Source: Synanceia verrucosa
Taxonomy: Eukaryota; Chordata; Actinopteri; Perciformes; Synanceiidae
Assembly (NCBI GenBank): GCA_029721515.1
Contig: CM056555.1
Location: 913,001-977,000, forward strand
Direction of reading: 5' to 3'
DNA length: 64,000 nt
Made by a program: the position numbers and the translations under genes. A model generated the notes under the pieces. That model was not told where the DNA came from, ran no database searches, and worked only from the letters and a program-made list of their open reading frames with translations. Positions 12,932 through 25,653 of the stretch are shown piece after piece (within the stretch, counting starts at the first letter, position 1; each line of letters starts with the position of its first letter).

Positions 12932-15218
12932 CTGTGGAAGAAAAGTGCAACCATTCAAAATGACATTCAGATTTAATGATATTCATCACTACAAACTGAC
13001 ATATGAGCTTTTTAATATCCATCTGTGTATGTGGTGAGGCACTAAAAGTGGTATTTTCTGTTGCTGGAGATGCTCCCCATACTCTGCTGTTTAGAAAAGA
13101 TATTTCTATTACAACAACGACATGTTCCGAGATGCAATAGTGCTGAGAGGAGCTCATTTCAACTCTATGAGGGGAGCTCATTTCAACAGCATTGCAGTTG
13201 CTCTTGTTTTCATCAGCAAAACACAGTGATCGATATGGCAATACAGAGTGAGCGAAAGTCACTCCGAGACAACTCATCATTACGGAAAATTAAACTTTTA
13301 TGAGGCACGAACAAAAGGAACAAAAATCTGTAACTAAACTTTTGACATGAGGACAAAGTAGAGAGCTGAGTTTGAATGCCAGAGCTCTTCAAGCACACAA
13401 TCTGAGACCTTCACAAGTTTGAGAGGCAGGAGGGTCCTTATGTGAGGACTGAATGAGAGTATTCATGATTCACAGAAAGAGCTAACGTAAAAAAAGGCTT
13501 GTGACATCCATCAAAACACCAAATGAAGACGTGTCAGGTCAACAAGCCCAGTAAGGTAATCACTTCTTCATTCACTGCAATTTGGCATTAAAAGCCAATT
13601 ACTGCCAACAGAACTGGACACGACCTGGTCCCAACAGCATCTAACGGCCCAGCAGTCATGTTTCCACTCAAATGTGAAGAAAATTTAAAGCAAATCTTTT
13701 AACTCTTTGAGTGCCAGTCATTTTTTTTAAACAGGAAGTGTCTTGTTCCAGCGTTTTTGTCCATTTTGAGTCATATTTCTAGACCCACAGAATATTTACT
13801 ACTACGTCTCTGAAAACAGTGAATAGCTCAAATGAAAGAAGAGACTCTCTATTTCATCATGAAAAAATGTTTGTTTTTACCTTGTTCCATTCTTGTTTTA
13901 TCAGAGGTAGAGTAGAGGACACTTTCACCAAAATCAACACTTTTTCTCCACATTCTGTTTGTTTTGCTCTCTAATCTCAATCGTCTCCACTTCCTGCTTT
14001 GATCTCTGTGGCGTATACCATCTCTTTATGCTCTGACTACAAATCCCAGAAGCCCCAGCATTACTCACGGGCTGTGTGAGAGCGCCCTCTAGTGCCTGCT
14101 GCAGAAAAAACACTTTGAAGTATTTATATGTCTATGGCACTCCATAGAAGGTACTGGAACAAGGTACTTTCTGTTTTATAAACCGGCTGGCACTCAATGA
14201 GTTAAGGAAGTATTACTAAATATTGTTTTTCTAAAGCAAATAGAAATATGATAACTGGAACATGGCTGCTGTCAGTTTGGCTCCATCATGGACAAAAGAT
14301 CTGAAAATGAGTCCAGAGGATCTGCAGAGATCAGATCTTAGACTGGACCCTGCTGGTCTGGTGGAGAACCTACCCCTGTTTAAGGCGATGCTGAGGCCAC
14401 TTCTCCTCGCAGACCAAGATGGCAAACGTCCCAAAGCTGATCTTCCTTCGCCGGTTCATCACCGCAATCGGGGCGCACATGATGGAGGACACTGTCCACA
14501 CCACGGCAACGGTCGCCAGTATTCGACGGCGGGTGAACATGGAGCGAGCTCGCAGCGGCGATCGGACGCTGTAGTAGCGATTCACACTGATCACGGTCAA
14601 CGTCAACACGCTGGCCGAGACTGAAACGGCCTGCGTGAAGGGCACTGCTCGACAGAGGAGGTCACCGTAGACCCAGGCGGTGTAGATCTGGCTTCCTAGG
14701 GTGATGGGCATGCACACGCACACCACCGCCAGGTCACACACCGCCAGGTTCACCAACAGACTGCGGGTGGCGCTGACGCCAGCCAGCTGCCGACTCCGCC
14801 TGTTGGTGAGGACGCGCAGGGACATTAAATTCCCAACAAATCCCAGAATGAAAGATAAACAGTACATGATGGCCAGAGCGATGGTGCTGGGCTCATGGAG
14901 AGTCCAGAGCAGCATGCTCTCCAGGTAGGCCAGGTTGTTGGAAAAAGAGGTGGACAAGGACAAAGGAGAGGAGGAGGAGGAGTGGTGGACAAAAGTGGAT
15001 GTTGGCTGAGACGTTGAGGTGGTTGACAACAAACGGGAGGAGATGAGGGAGGAGGGCAGCATGGAGGGCAGAGGTTGGTGGAGGGAGGCAGTGGGGGAGC
15101 TGAAGGTGGAGGGCAGCATCATGGAGCTGTGGAAGCTGGAGGTGTGGTTGAGTCTTTCCTGCTGCAGCAGTGCAGAGACGCTGGGCTGGACTGACGGCTG
15201 GTCCTGGGACAGATCCAT
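11971..15218 (-). CDS. Rhodopsin-like (class A) G-protein-coupled receptor, two coding exons
   Basis: A plasma-membrane receptor, probably for a peptide, though neither ligand nor subfamily can be named. CDS: exon 1 15218-14374, intron 14373-12932, exon 2 12931-11971, giving 601 residues. The N-terminus of about 110 residues is Ser/Thr-rich, with an N-glycosylation sequon at 24-26 and no clear signal peptide. Class A landmarks are present: GN at 129-130 (TM1), NLAVCD at 157-162 (TM2), Cys189 and Cys270 (the usual disulphide pair), Trp241 (TM4), SWLP at 353-356 (TM6) and NPICY at 392-396 (TM7). The DRY position reads NRY (213-215). The tail after TM7 is about 200 residues, with RRHSG at 530-534 and again at 551-555, and ends in TSL, a possible class I PDZ ligand. 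The start at 15218 is the first ATG of the open frame. A 5-prime non-coding exon is possible. Identity as a GPCR is secure. Confidence 0.93.
13699..14205 (+). mobile_element. TTAA-type MITE, copy B, in the receptor intron
   Basis: 507 bp with well-preserved ends. The left end is TTAACTCTTTGAGTGCCAG; the right end read in reverse is TTAACTCATTGAGTGCCAG (18 of 19 identical). The TTAA on each side fits the target duplication of piggyBac-superfamily transposons, and the CTTTGAGTGCC terminus resembles vertebrate piggyBac-derived MITEs. There is no coding capacity. It makes up about a third of the receptor intron. Confidence 0.88.
14374..15218 (-). CDS. Receptor exon 1 (N-terminus to ECL2)
   Basis: It encodes residues 1-281 plus two bases of codon 282. 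The donor at 14373 reads GTAGGT. Read unspliced, the frame stops two codons later, so splicing is required. It covers the extracellular N-terminus, TM1-TM4 and most of extracellular loop 2, including Cys270. The antisense frame (14262-14624, plus strand) is a shadow. Confidence 0.92.
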
Positions 15219-16373
15219 GCTGCTCTACCAGCAGCAAACCAACCACAACAGAGAGCTGTGAGAGTCTGTAGGGCTTACTGCACCGGCTTCCCTCGGTCCT
15301 CATTAAAATCCATTCACAGACAAAAAAAACTGAATCCAACAAGGCAGAAAATCCTTGATAAAAAGCTTATTTCAGGATTTCAGGTTCCAGTCACGTGGTC
15401 CGCTGGTCCTTCTCTTCAGCGTGGTTAAACATCATTAAATGTAAATCAACCATCCCTTGAGTCAGCTGGAGTCATGACGCCGCTCACCACTGGTCCCAGT
15501 GCAGTCTTTATGTAGCATATGTACATTCATCCTCCAGAGGGTGGCTGTCTGAACCTGACAATCCCCCACCAGCTGCTAATAGACTTCCTCACCTTCAAGG
15601 AAGGCAAACATCAAGCAGAGCTCCTCTTCCTCACACCTTCAGTCCATCACAGGGATGTTATCAGATCTGTTTATAGAGGAAGAAACACACCAGAGATATC
15701 AGAGTATTAATAGCTCTGTCCAGCGCACCAAACAACACTGAAAAGCTTTTATCATCTCTTCCTGGTGCGTTTGGATCACAGCTTCAACCAGTTAGCTCAT
15801 AGAAACATGCCATACAGAACAAAGTGAGGAAGCTTAATGATTTGACACTGTAATCTGTAATGTAAAAAATGTTTGCTTTATAGCTTTAATTAAAGCACAG
15901 ATGACAGGATGTCATACAATTCTCAATTATCGACATGTGAAGTCAAACATTACAATATAAAAAAACTTAATCTCCACTCCAGCCTCATCTCACAGAATGC
16001 ATGTTCATGATTAAAGTGATATAAAGCAGAAAGCAGTAGCTGTTTGTTAAAATAATGATCTTACCCTGAGAAAGAAGCAGATCCAGACACATTCCTGATT
16101 TCCTGACCGTGTGTTCATCCCTGCTGAAGATGCTGAAAATGCAGCCAGGTGCTGACTGAAGATAAAAAAAAATAACAGAAATAGTGGCAAAGTTGCTCCT
16201 GAATCGCTCCCAGGCGGAAATCGTGCTTTAAACAATCGTCTACAGGCGGCTTGTGTGTCAGGAGAGCGCTTCATGTGTCCAACAGCTTTTCTTTGGCTCC
16301 TCAGATGTGTGCTGAGTCCATCGACTACTGCAGGACTGGATATGAGAGGGTGAAGTGAGGGAGGGAGCAGCTG

Positions 16374-16411
<38 letters not shown>

Positions 16412-17103
16412 CATGCACTCAACCGTGCAGCAGCTACGGTATGGCTTCTTAAACGCTGTAATCAATCAAAAAGTGGCCGTCACCTCCCGCTGTCTTTATC
16501 CTGACTCCTTTACAACAGAAACATTGAAGGTTTTCTCAATCAGGACAACTGGATCCTCTGATTGATCATGACAGCCAAATAGCTTATTGACTGCAGCTTA
16601 TTTTCCTGTCAACAGCATGTGAGCATCCATCATCAAATAGTCTATTTCAATTGTTATACTAGGACGTAGTATTAGATGTTTTTTTTCTAACAGTAAAGCC
16701 ATCCCTGTTAAAATAGATGATGTGATGCAAAAGAGCAGCAAATATTGCAGCAAAGGGAATAGAACTGTGTAGAAAAGTGTTCTTTGTATGTGCTATATTA
16801 CAGAAACCCATAGCTGCCACTAAAAAAAAGAAAAATGTCAATCAGTGTCAAGTCATAGGCTAATTTTGATAATACAGCCTGCTATTTATCTTTTTACAAG
16901 ATAATCGTTATTTATCCCAAAACTGGGAAATTTACAGCGTTAAAGCAGCAAAGTGGACAGAGCAACACAACAATACATGTGTAAAATAATAGGTAACAAA
17001 GGTAAATAAGTAAACAAGTGTATATGAGCTGAAAGAGTAACTAATATAGATCAGTAAACAATGAATAAATGTCTAAATAAGCAACAGAGACAGAAACAGA
17101 ACA
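15219..17103. other. Upstream region of the receptor gene
   Basis: Immediately 5-prime of the receptor start on the minus strand, so it should hold the 5-prime UTR and promoter, but I cannot fix a transcription start. A (CA)n tract lies at 16378-16409. At 16880-17000 there is a TTTATCCCAAAACTGGGAAA-like segment of a common fish dispersed repeat. No second gene is seen. Confidence 0.4.
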
Positions 17104-17387
17104 TTAACTCATTGAGTGACATAAACATATAAATATATAGTATGTCTTGTGTTTTTTCAGCAGCAGGCACTAGAGGGCGCTCTCATACAGCCTGTGAGTA
17201 ATGTAGGGGCTTCTGGGAGATGTAGTCAGAGCATAAAGAGACGGTATACACCACAGAGATCAAAACAGGAAGTGGAGACGATCGAGATTAGAGAGCAAAA
17301 CAATTTTGGTGAAAGTGTCCTCTACTCTACCTCTGATAAAACAAGAATGGAACAAGGTAAAAACAAACATTTTTTCCATGATGAAAT
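17104..17387 (-). mobile_element. TTAA-type MITE, copy C, truncated
   Basis: Inverted relative to copy B. It starts TTAACTCATTGAGTG and continues with GCAGGCACTAGAGGGCGCTC and GGTATACACCACAGAGATCA. Similarity stops near 17387 (GATGAAATAG), so the distal terminus is missing. Confidence 0.85.
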
Positions 17388-20300
17388 AGTGTTACTGCTC
17401 ATTGTGAGCAATAGTATAATATACAGTGCAGATGGAAATATATTGCACACTGTTGAAAAGTGAAAAATGCTTTGTTTGAACACTGAATATTAGTTGTTTA
17501 TTGCAGATGCTTGTTGTGTTTTTTGTTGTTGCTGACTGTATCTCTCCACACATAACATGAAACTTCGTAACATAAAAATCTCATTGAGCCTTTCCAAGCG
17601 GACACAGAGCCGGTCGCTACGCCCCTGCCGAGTTGAATCCTGGGTAGATCTTTGAGAAGTGTCGGAAATATTTCCGGGTTCATTGTGAATCTGTGGTGGA
17701 CGTAAATAATGGTTTCACTGGAGGCTTTCATGCTCTGCAGCTGATCAATGAGACCTGGAGGAAACACGGCAGAATAACAATTTCCCTACACAATGCAGGA
17801 GTGTTTCTACGGGCCGCCGGTGAATATCCACTCCTACAAAGGTGAACAAAGATGACCTCTGACCTTTGAAGCTCTGTGGAGATTGCCTCAAAACAGGAAA
17901 CACATGCTTCAATCTGTCCGACACGCAGTTTTCAGAGATAACTCGCACAGTGTGCATACTCTGCTGAGATGTACGGTGTGTTTTATATCATCTGAGATAT
18001 GGCTATATACAAAAAAATACATAATGCATGAAGATTTGTAAAAATAATCCTGGGAGGCATGGAAACACACACAATAGGCTAATATAAAACCACAAATATT
18101 CACCATATATCATTGTTACAGATGCTTCCTTTCACCTGTTACTGAGCAACTTTCACCACGTGAGTCCAGTTTCAGCTGCTGTTGCTGGGAAAGAAGACGT
18201 ATTTAAGTTGATCAGAGGAACTGGAGTAATTGGATAGAGCTCCAGTGTTGACCATAAAGCACATTCTTTTAGTTCATGTTTGATAACGAGCAGAGACCTC
18301 TCCAGCAGCACCACAGACCTTGGAATAAAAGCTTTGTCCCTGGGTCAGAAAGAGAAAACTGAATTTTCGACTAATGAACTTGAAAGGTTATATTAAAATG
18401 AAAGCTTACATTAAAATGAAAGGTTATACTAAAATTACATGAACCGGCTTCCTCTTTTCAGCTCAGTATCTGTGAATTAATAATCCCCTGTCATATTGTA
18501 TTACTGTTTATTTGCACAGCTATCTTTGCACTAGGACCTACTAATGGCTCGTGGCAAAATAACCGGCTCGCACATTTTTAATGTGAGCTACACCAAGCAG
18601 CACATTTTCTTTTGTCTGATAAAGAAAGACGGTAAATTTAACTTATAAAGAAGTAGGTTTATTTTTAAGCACCTCTGTTTGAAGTGCAGTCCAGTATCAT
18701 TCAAAAAATATGATGCTGGACGCTGTATTATGAAATAGCCACCATTCAGAGTGAATAAAAACATCCAGTATAATGAAGCAATGAACCAGCTGAGTTCACA
18801 TTCATCACAAGACAGAAAGAAAAAGAAAAGAACAGCCACCCTGCAGTATGAACTGCTGGCACAAAAGTTGGTGTAGAAGTTATGAGTCAGCTCCACAGAT
18901 ATATATTATTTAGTTCCATTTTTATAGACTGAATCATTTATGTTTTTTCCCTCCTATTCCCTCGGTGGATCACAGATCAGTATCCAAACAGAGATTTGTA
19001 ATTAAACCCTTAGTTTATGCTCAGATAGTTTAAAGAGGACACCTAGCATCAATTTCCTCACACTGGCTGTGCTGCAGCACCTCTTTACACCATCCGTCTG
19101 AAGCGCTGATAGGACCAAACTCTTCGGATGGCTAAACTAGCCGCTAGGCGGGTTTTATGCTAATAAGTTACTTGGTGACATCATGTGGGGGAAAGTAACT
19201 TCCATTAGCTTGCCTTTATAAATTTGCAAATATTTTATGTTCACAAAAAATACTTAAAAAAGGAAAAAAGCACAGTAGGTCCTCTTTAAATAGTTTCCGT
19301 ATTTATCAATAAGATCAGATTGCATAAAAAACAATATTCAATATATTGTCAATACTCAGTCCTTTTTTTTTTAGATTGTTCAGTGATTTTTTTTTTATGA
19401 ACAATAAACTTACCAAAAGTATTATAAACATACAGTTAATGACAGACTTATATTTTGGCTTTACACTGTTTCCAGTCTCCTGTGTGTCAGTTAGCATTTC
19501 ATAAACAGCTTTCAGAGGTATGTTTTTGTCAATAAGCTGCAGGTATTCTTTCCATAAGAGCAGAAAGCAGCAGTTATTTTTATGAATATATTGCTGTGGC
19601 CTTGAATCGCTGACTAACGAGAATTGTGACAAAGGAGTGTTTTGCTAGCCAGGCTGCTGCAGAGAAAATGCTTTTTGGATTCTATGAGTCCTCCAGTGAG
19701 AAGAGTTAGCAGCACAGTATGCAGAATATACTGACTATCAACATATTTATCATACATATCATTCCATAACCTTTACTCCTGCATTTGCACTTCTGGCTGG
19801 ATGCAATCTGCATTTCATTATCTTTTCTAATCTAATCTAACAATGACATCCTGATTACCTGATTATCAGTAAACTATTTATTTAATATATTACATCAAAT
19901 ATTATTGATTACCAAATGATTTGCACACATTTAATAAATTGCTTGCAAAAGATGAATGTAAGGATTTTTTTCATAATATTTCAAACTACTCTGATGCCAT
20001 AAATAAGTAGCCATGCAACGACATCATCCCTAAAAGTTTAATTTAAATTTTACATTTTTCAGTACACAGAATCTTTTCTGACTTGTCACATATTAACCTG
20101 CATTATGAAGAATTTCTTCCCCTGAAACATGATTATTGCAACAAGCCTCTTCTACATGAGTTTCTGCTGTTAGTCCGTTCTTTCATATTTCCAGGTTGGA
20201 TCCTGTTTTTAAGTATTATCACTGGGGGTCTGAAATGTTTAAATGCTGCAGAGAGTATGTCTTTAAATAGTCCATTCAAACCAAATTAACAGCAAAATCT

Positions 20301-23280
20301 ACGTTCTTGTTTATGTCCAGTGATATTAAATCTTGCAGACAGCTTCATGGACAGTCAGAGTCTAAGTTTGGCACTGAAAGAGTCTTACATCCATCCTTCA
20401 CTGCTTGGATTTGTTGTTGTTTTGTTTCAGTTGATGACTGTCTTTTATTTTTCAATGCCAATAAAACCTTTTGCAGTCGGTTTTGCTTCAGTGCCAAAAA
20501 CTGTGCTGGCTCCACATTATCTATCCTGGTTTTGAGGTTTTTTTCTGTCAATTATGTGGTGAAAAATCAGCAGTAACGTCCATACTGGACCGTTTCCATT
20601 GGAAATACTTTAGAACAAAAGTACTTTTGGCTGCAAATGTTCTCACAACATGAATGTTTATCCGTTCATTGACGTCCTGCAGATTTTAAATGTGCTGTTA
20701 TCTTCACAGTGCTGCTGAGTCACTTACCAACATGCTCACTGTGTAAACCATCACATGCAAAACAGGCTTAGCTTTAAATACAAAAAGGACATATACCTTA
20801 AAGTTTTACAATTCAAGAGTTAAATACTCTATACATTAGAAAATGCAAAGACAGCTGAGACCAAAAACATACCTTAACGTGTCAAAAGTTTGCCATTTGA
20901 GAGCTGAATAGCTTCAGGCATTTCCTCAAAGAGGAGGCTGCTGCCAGAATCAAGAGCATTCACCATTTTGTTCAAATCTTTAGTTGAAGCCAAACTCTGT
21001 AAACTGAAGAGCAGACTGCAGCGAATTTATTTCCAAGTTTGGAAATCACTGAGAGAGGATTTAAACATGAAGCACGGGAGTGAAAGGAGTCTGATCACGT
21101 TCACAGTTCCTCATGTTGTGATATAAAATTACATCCAGGTAACTTCTGTTTCATCTGGTCCTGTTATTGGAAATCAGATGAACTGTTTGTTAACTCAACA
21201 CCAACTGGTGGTTTGCACCCGCCACCTGCACCAGTTTAAAAGTCAAATTTAATACTTTTTACGACCTCAACAAATACAATTTAAGACCCAAAAATGTCAG
21301 AACAATTTCTTTGGTAGAAAATAGTTCATTTATTGTAGGGCCTGACCAATATAGAGTTTTTGGGGCTGATGCCGATATTGATATTTAGCAGGAAAAAAAA
21401 AAACAATCTCAGAAAATATTTTTTTATGAATTTTTTTTCGCCCTTTAACATTTACAACAACGATATAAGTTGAAGGCATAACACAACTTTTTTCTACAAC
21501 TTTAATTTCACAACTTTCAAGACCAAAGAAGTGGACTTTGTGAACAAAATAACATGAAAAATTGCAGTACATCAAATCAAAAGCCCTTATTGTTGGTGCA
21601 TAAAATGAAACTAGGAGTGCTGCTCCACATGACGCTCTGTCAGATGTAAAAAAATGTAAGAAATGGCTTAAAACTTCAAAATAAAATAGAAAAAAAAAAA
21701 CATAAAGGTGTGTAAGGAATAATAATCTCTGAATGCTGTGTTTTCCTACTGGCATTAAACTCACCATCTGACAAATTTAATACCTACAGCAAAGTCATGG
21801 TAAATTTACGACCTTAATTACCTGGATTTTAATTTAAGACATTTTAAGACTTTTTGAGGAACCCTGGAGTGGACAAAAGTGTGCCGGTGGCGGTGCTAAC
21901 TGAGGCAAAGAGGACGAGTTGGAAAAGTTTGAACATGAGTGAAAAATTCACTCCTGAGCACAGGAACTGAGGATGATGCTAGCCTGACACACACTGTTAG
22001 CAGCAAGCTAGTTTACAGCTAATGGGAGGAATTCCCACTCAGTGTGAAAGTAAAAACCCTGCCGACACACACTCATCACCAATCTGAAAGTGTAACTCAT
22101 CCAGAGAACGACTCATTACTCGTTCTCTGTGCTGCTGATCGCTTCAGTCAAGCTAACAATGAGCGTGTTGACGCTGTCTACGGAGCGGTTCACGGTCTCC
22201 TGTGGATTTATTAAAAACAAAGACGTGATCATTTAACTGAGGAACCATAAGAAGGGGACATTTATTTCCCACTTTACAAACCTTTCTATCCTTTACAGCA
22301 GTGTGAGGTACTTATTACTGTGTACCCTGAATAATAATAATAAAAATAATAATAATACGAATAGAAGCTGTGAAGAAAAGAAAGCAGACGTGTCTATTTT
22401 GAGTCTGTCAGTCATCAGGTTTACAGAAATGAAATGAAATGATGAATGCCAGAACCAGATTTTCAAGTGTGTCCTTTTGTACCAACTGAAGGTCGAAAAT
22501 ATCGTCATGTGCTAATGCGCATCATGCAGAATAAAGAGGGATTCAACAAGTGTTTGAATGGATATGGAAGAAAACATATTTTCCTCCTGCTGATTTTTTT
22601 TATTGAATCTATGGTGTCAACTGCTGTCACACACTAAACATCATGGAGCGCAGACAAACAGAAAGAAGATGCTAGCTAGAAAGCTCCGTACAAACGCTGA
22701 ATTATTAACATTGACGCCTCTGTGATGATAAATGGAAACACATCTCACACACACACACACACACAGATCTGTGAACTCTCACTGCTGGATGTTAAACACA
22801 CAGTCGACCCTCCACTGCGCTCCATTACTCTGATGCCAGATTTATGCTGCTGCTGGCGGCTGAGCATCGATGCGCTCTGCACGGGCATCTCTTGGGCACG
22901 CCGGGCCTGTATAGCACCGCAGCGGATCACTTATAGCACATAATTTCTTTTTGAATTGGACCTGCGGTACTCAACCGTTCTTTGATTTATCTGATTGGGC
23001 TGATGAGGAGCAGCTCCTTCCCAGATTTGAGGCTCTTCCGTTTAATGAATCAGATCAGAATTTATCTTTTTCTTCCACAGTTTGAATTTCTGGGTGAATT
23101 TTATTATTATGTTCATTGTTGTTAGTGACGGCACAAAGCAAAAATAAATATAAATAAACACCCTTCTTAAGCAAGTTTTACCTGAATGTGGCTGTAAAAA
23201 TAAATGAACTAAATCAAATTAAAGATGACATTATAAACATTTTCCTCACTCAGACTGAGAGGCGCTCTATTGTAATGATG
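17388..23280. other. Long gene-free stretch
   Basis: AT-rich DNA with many short frames on both strands but no splice-supported exon. It includes a composite repeat (21235-21872), short CA and AAT tracts (22330-22360, 22746-22764) and no RNA gene that I can recognise. Confidence 0.5.
21235..21872. repeat. Composite repeat: one element apparently interrupted by another
   Basis: Outer segments contain AATTTAATACTTTTTACGAC (about 21246) and TTTAAGACATTTTAAGACTT with GGAACCCTGGAG (about 21835-21868), typical words of one dispersed fish repeat. Between them lies TAGGGCCTGACCAATATAGA (about 21337), which looks like the terminus of a different short element. The nesting and boundaries are inferred by eye. 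Confidence 0.4.
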
Positions 23281-24369
23281 CAGGGATGCAACTAACCATT
23301 ATTTTGACTGTCGACTAATCTATCGACTATCTTTATGATTACTTGACCAATAGATTCATGAAGCGTACACCTGTTCAGTGGCTATTATTTAGCCATCAGC
23401 TTCTGAATTCAGCTAGAGGTAGTTATAACTAACAATGAAGACAATAAAGATGATTACCATCATTCAGAAATATTTATGAACTGTGCTGCTCATGAGGCTG
23501 CTACAAAAGTAAAAATAACTCTATTAAAATTTTGTCCATTTAAAAGCAAGGACAGGCTGATAAAAATAAAGTATATACACTTTTTATGTAAACAAAAGAC
23601 AGTGAAAAACAAACAACAAAATAACCCCAAAGCTACCGAGCTTCCTCAAAAAGAAAAGTGCATTTTGTGTCAATTCTGACTTGGAGCTTGGAAATTCAGA
23701 CATCCCCATGAAACTTGAACGCACCATGAGTCGAATCGCTCAAACACTGCTGCTGCAGTGACATTAATCCTCTGTTTTACCGGCGATGTTTGTCTCCTTA
23801 TGCTGGAAAATGGGGGACAGATCAGTGTCTCTATGAATCTGAAGGGGACATGTCCCCCTGTCCATAGAGACATCTGAGGGCATGACTGAAAGCAATCTGA
23901 ATTTATCAATCAGGAAATCATTTACCAAGTAACAGAAAATGCATCATACTGTAATGGTAACTCTGATTATTTATTTTAAAAGTAGTGCATTAGAGTATTA
24001 GTTCCTGTTAAAAGTAACGCCGTTACTGTGACACGTTTCTATTAATAACGTGTTTCTGCCGAACGCTGCATGTGTCCATTTTAAATGCTGCCTCATCACA
24101 GACATGTAGAGCATGTTAGCGTGTCTTTGGTGTGTTCAGGGAGAAATGTTCACAGACTTTCAATCTTTTAGCTCGTGATGTTGTTGCAGTGGTCGTAGTA
24201 ATTTCTCTCTTGCTTGCTGGTCATCGGTTGCGCTGATTCACTCATGTTTCTTTCCGTTTGGAAAAATATGAGCGGTGATGTCACTGACTATTATCGACAA
24301 ATGAATTCATCGGCAACGAATTTTATTACTGATTTTTGTCGAGCACGTTGACTAATCGTTGCACCCCTA
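23281..24369. mobile_element. hAT-type non-autonomous element with perfect 8-bp target duplication
   Basis: The left end is CAGGGATGCAACTAACCATT; the right end in reverse is TAGGGGTGCAACGATTAGTC. Both sides are flanked by TAATGATG (23273-23280 and 24370-24377), a perfect 8-bp duplication as expected for hAT transposition. Length is 1089 bp. The interior has no transposase frame; the 67-codon plus-strand frame at 23476 shows no domain. Confidence 0.88.
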
Positions 24370-25289
24370 TAATGATGATAAAGGTAAAATTGTCTAGTTT
24401 TCAGGTCATTAGGTCGACGTGTCCCTGCAGAAGATCAGCCTCTAGTTTGAATCTCTCTCTCTCTCTCTCTCTTTGTTGTTTTCTGCCTGACATCATATTT
24501 CATGTTGCGTTTCCTTTGGGGACAGGAAGTGATTATCATAAATCAGTGGAGCCTCTCAGCTTGTGGTAACGCTGGGATCCCTGCTGAAGGCACATATGAA
24601 TCATCTGCGCACACACACACACACACACACACATATTCATATCATATGTATGCACATGCACACAGAATGTGATCTAATTTCTGCTATTAATTGAATCTCT
24701 GAAAGCGTTTAACGAACCATCTCTGCCATCAGGATGTGTGCACGTGGATGATCAATTTCCAGAGGCATCCCTAACCCCCCTCATCTGTGCACATACAGTT
24801 TCACAGCCTCAGAAAGTGACCTTTCCCTGCCGCCTCCCAACCATTTCTTTCACTCGTCTCACCACAGCCAATGCAAACTTACAATGAGCTTAAAGTCAGA
24901 GTCATTAAATTGGCGTGCAAACACCTGTTAGCAACATAAATAAAATCTACAGGCATCTGTGCAGTGTTGTCCTGACCTTTAACATGTGCAGCCACAGCGA
25001 CAATAACTGTCAAAGAAAACACCCTAAAGCGCTACAATAGAGAGCTGGTTTTCATTATACATTTGATATCTTGGAAATAATATTAGAGAGTGGAGCCTTA
25101 GTGACGTTCAGGTTCAGGATATTGTTTGCTTTGTGATTTAGATGAGATTCAAGATTAAGTCCATTCCAGGAGTTATTGCTTATTATATGATGAAAGCGAC
25201 ACCCTTTTCCTCTATTTCAGACGAACGATTTTAAATGATTACATATTGGTAGAGCCCCAAGTCCTCATTTTCCATGTAAGGTAAGGAGT
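24370..25289. other. Gene-free stretch with simple repeats
   Basis: It contains a (CT)n tract at about 24452-24471 and a (CA)n tract at about 24609-24633. No coding exon or RNA gene is seen. Confidence 0.5.
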
Positions 25290-25653
25290 GTAGTGGCGGC
25301 ATGGTGGTGTAGTGGTTAGCACTGTCGCCTCACAGCAAGACGGTACCGGGTTCGAATCCCGGGCCCAGGGCCTTTCTGTGTTTGCATGTTCTCCCCGTGT
25401 CTGCGTGGGTTCTCTCCGGGTACTCCGGCTTCCTCCCACCATCCAAAAACATGCATGGGGATTAGGTTAATTGGTTAATTTAAATTGACCGTAGGTGTGA
25501 GTGTGAGTGTGAGTGGTTGTCTGTCTCTATGTGCCCTGCGATGAGGTGGCGACTTGTCCAGGGTGTACACTGCCTTCCGCCCTAAGACAGCTGGGATAGG
25601 CTCCAGCCCCCCCGCGACCCTATGAGGATAAGCGGTAGATAATGGATGGATGG
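25290..25653 (+). mobile_element. tRNA-derived SINE with perfect 9-bp target duplication
   Basis: The head carries pol III-like boxes: an A-box-like TGGTGTAGTGGTTAGCAC and a B-box GGTTCGAATCC at 25349-25359. The body contains GTTCTCCCCGTGTCTGCGTG and CTCCGGCTTCCTCCCACC. The tail contains GACAGCTGGGATAGGCTCCA and ends in (TGGA)n. GTAAGGAGT occurs immediately on both sides (25281-25289 and 25654-25662), a perfect target duplication pointing to fairly recent insertion. This layout matches widespread fish SINEs with an L2-like 3-prime end. It is not a functional tRNA gene. Confidence 0.93.

Noticed and set aside
25294..25366. Possible tRNA gene
   Set aside because: The A and B boxes belong to a SINE head; the cloverleaf is not intact and the sequence continues into a SINE body and tail with a target duplication.
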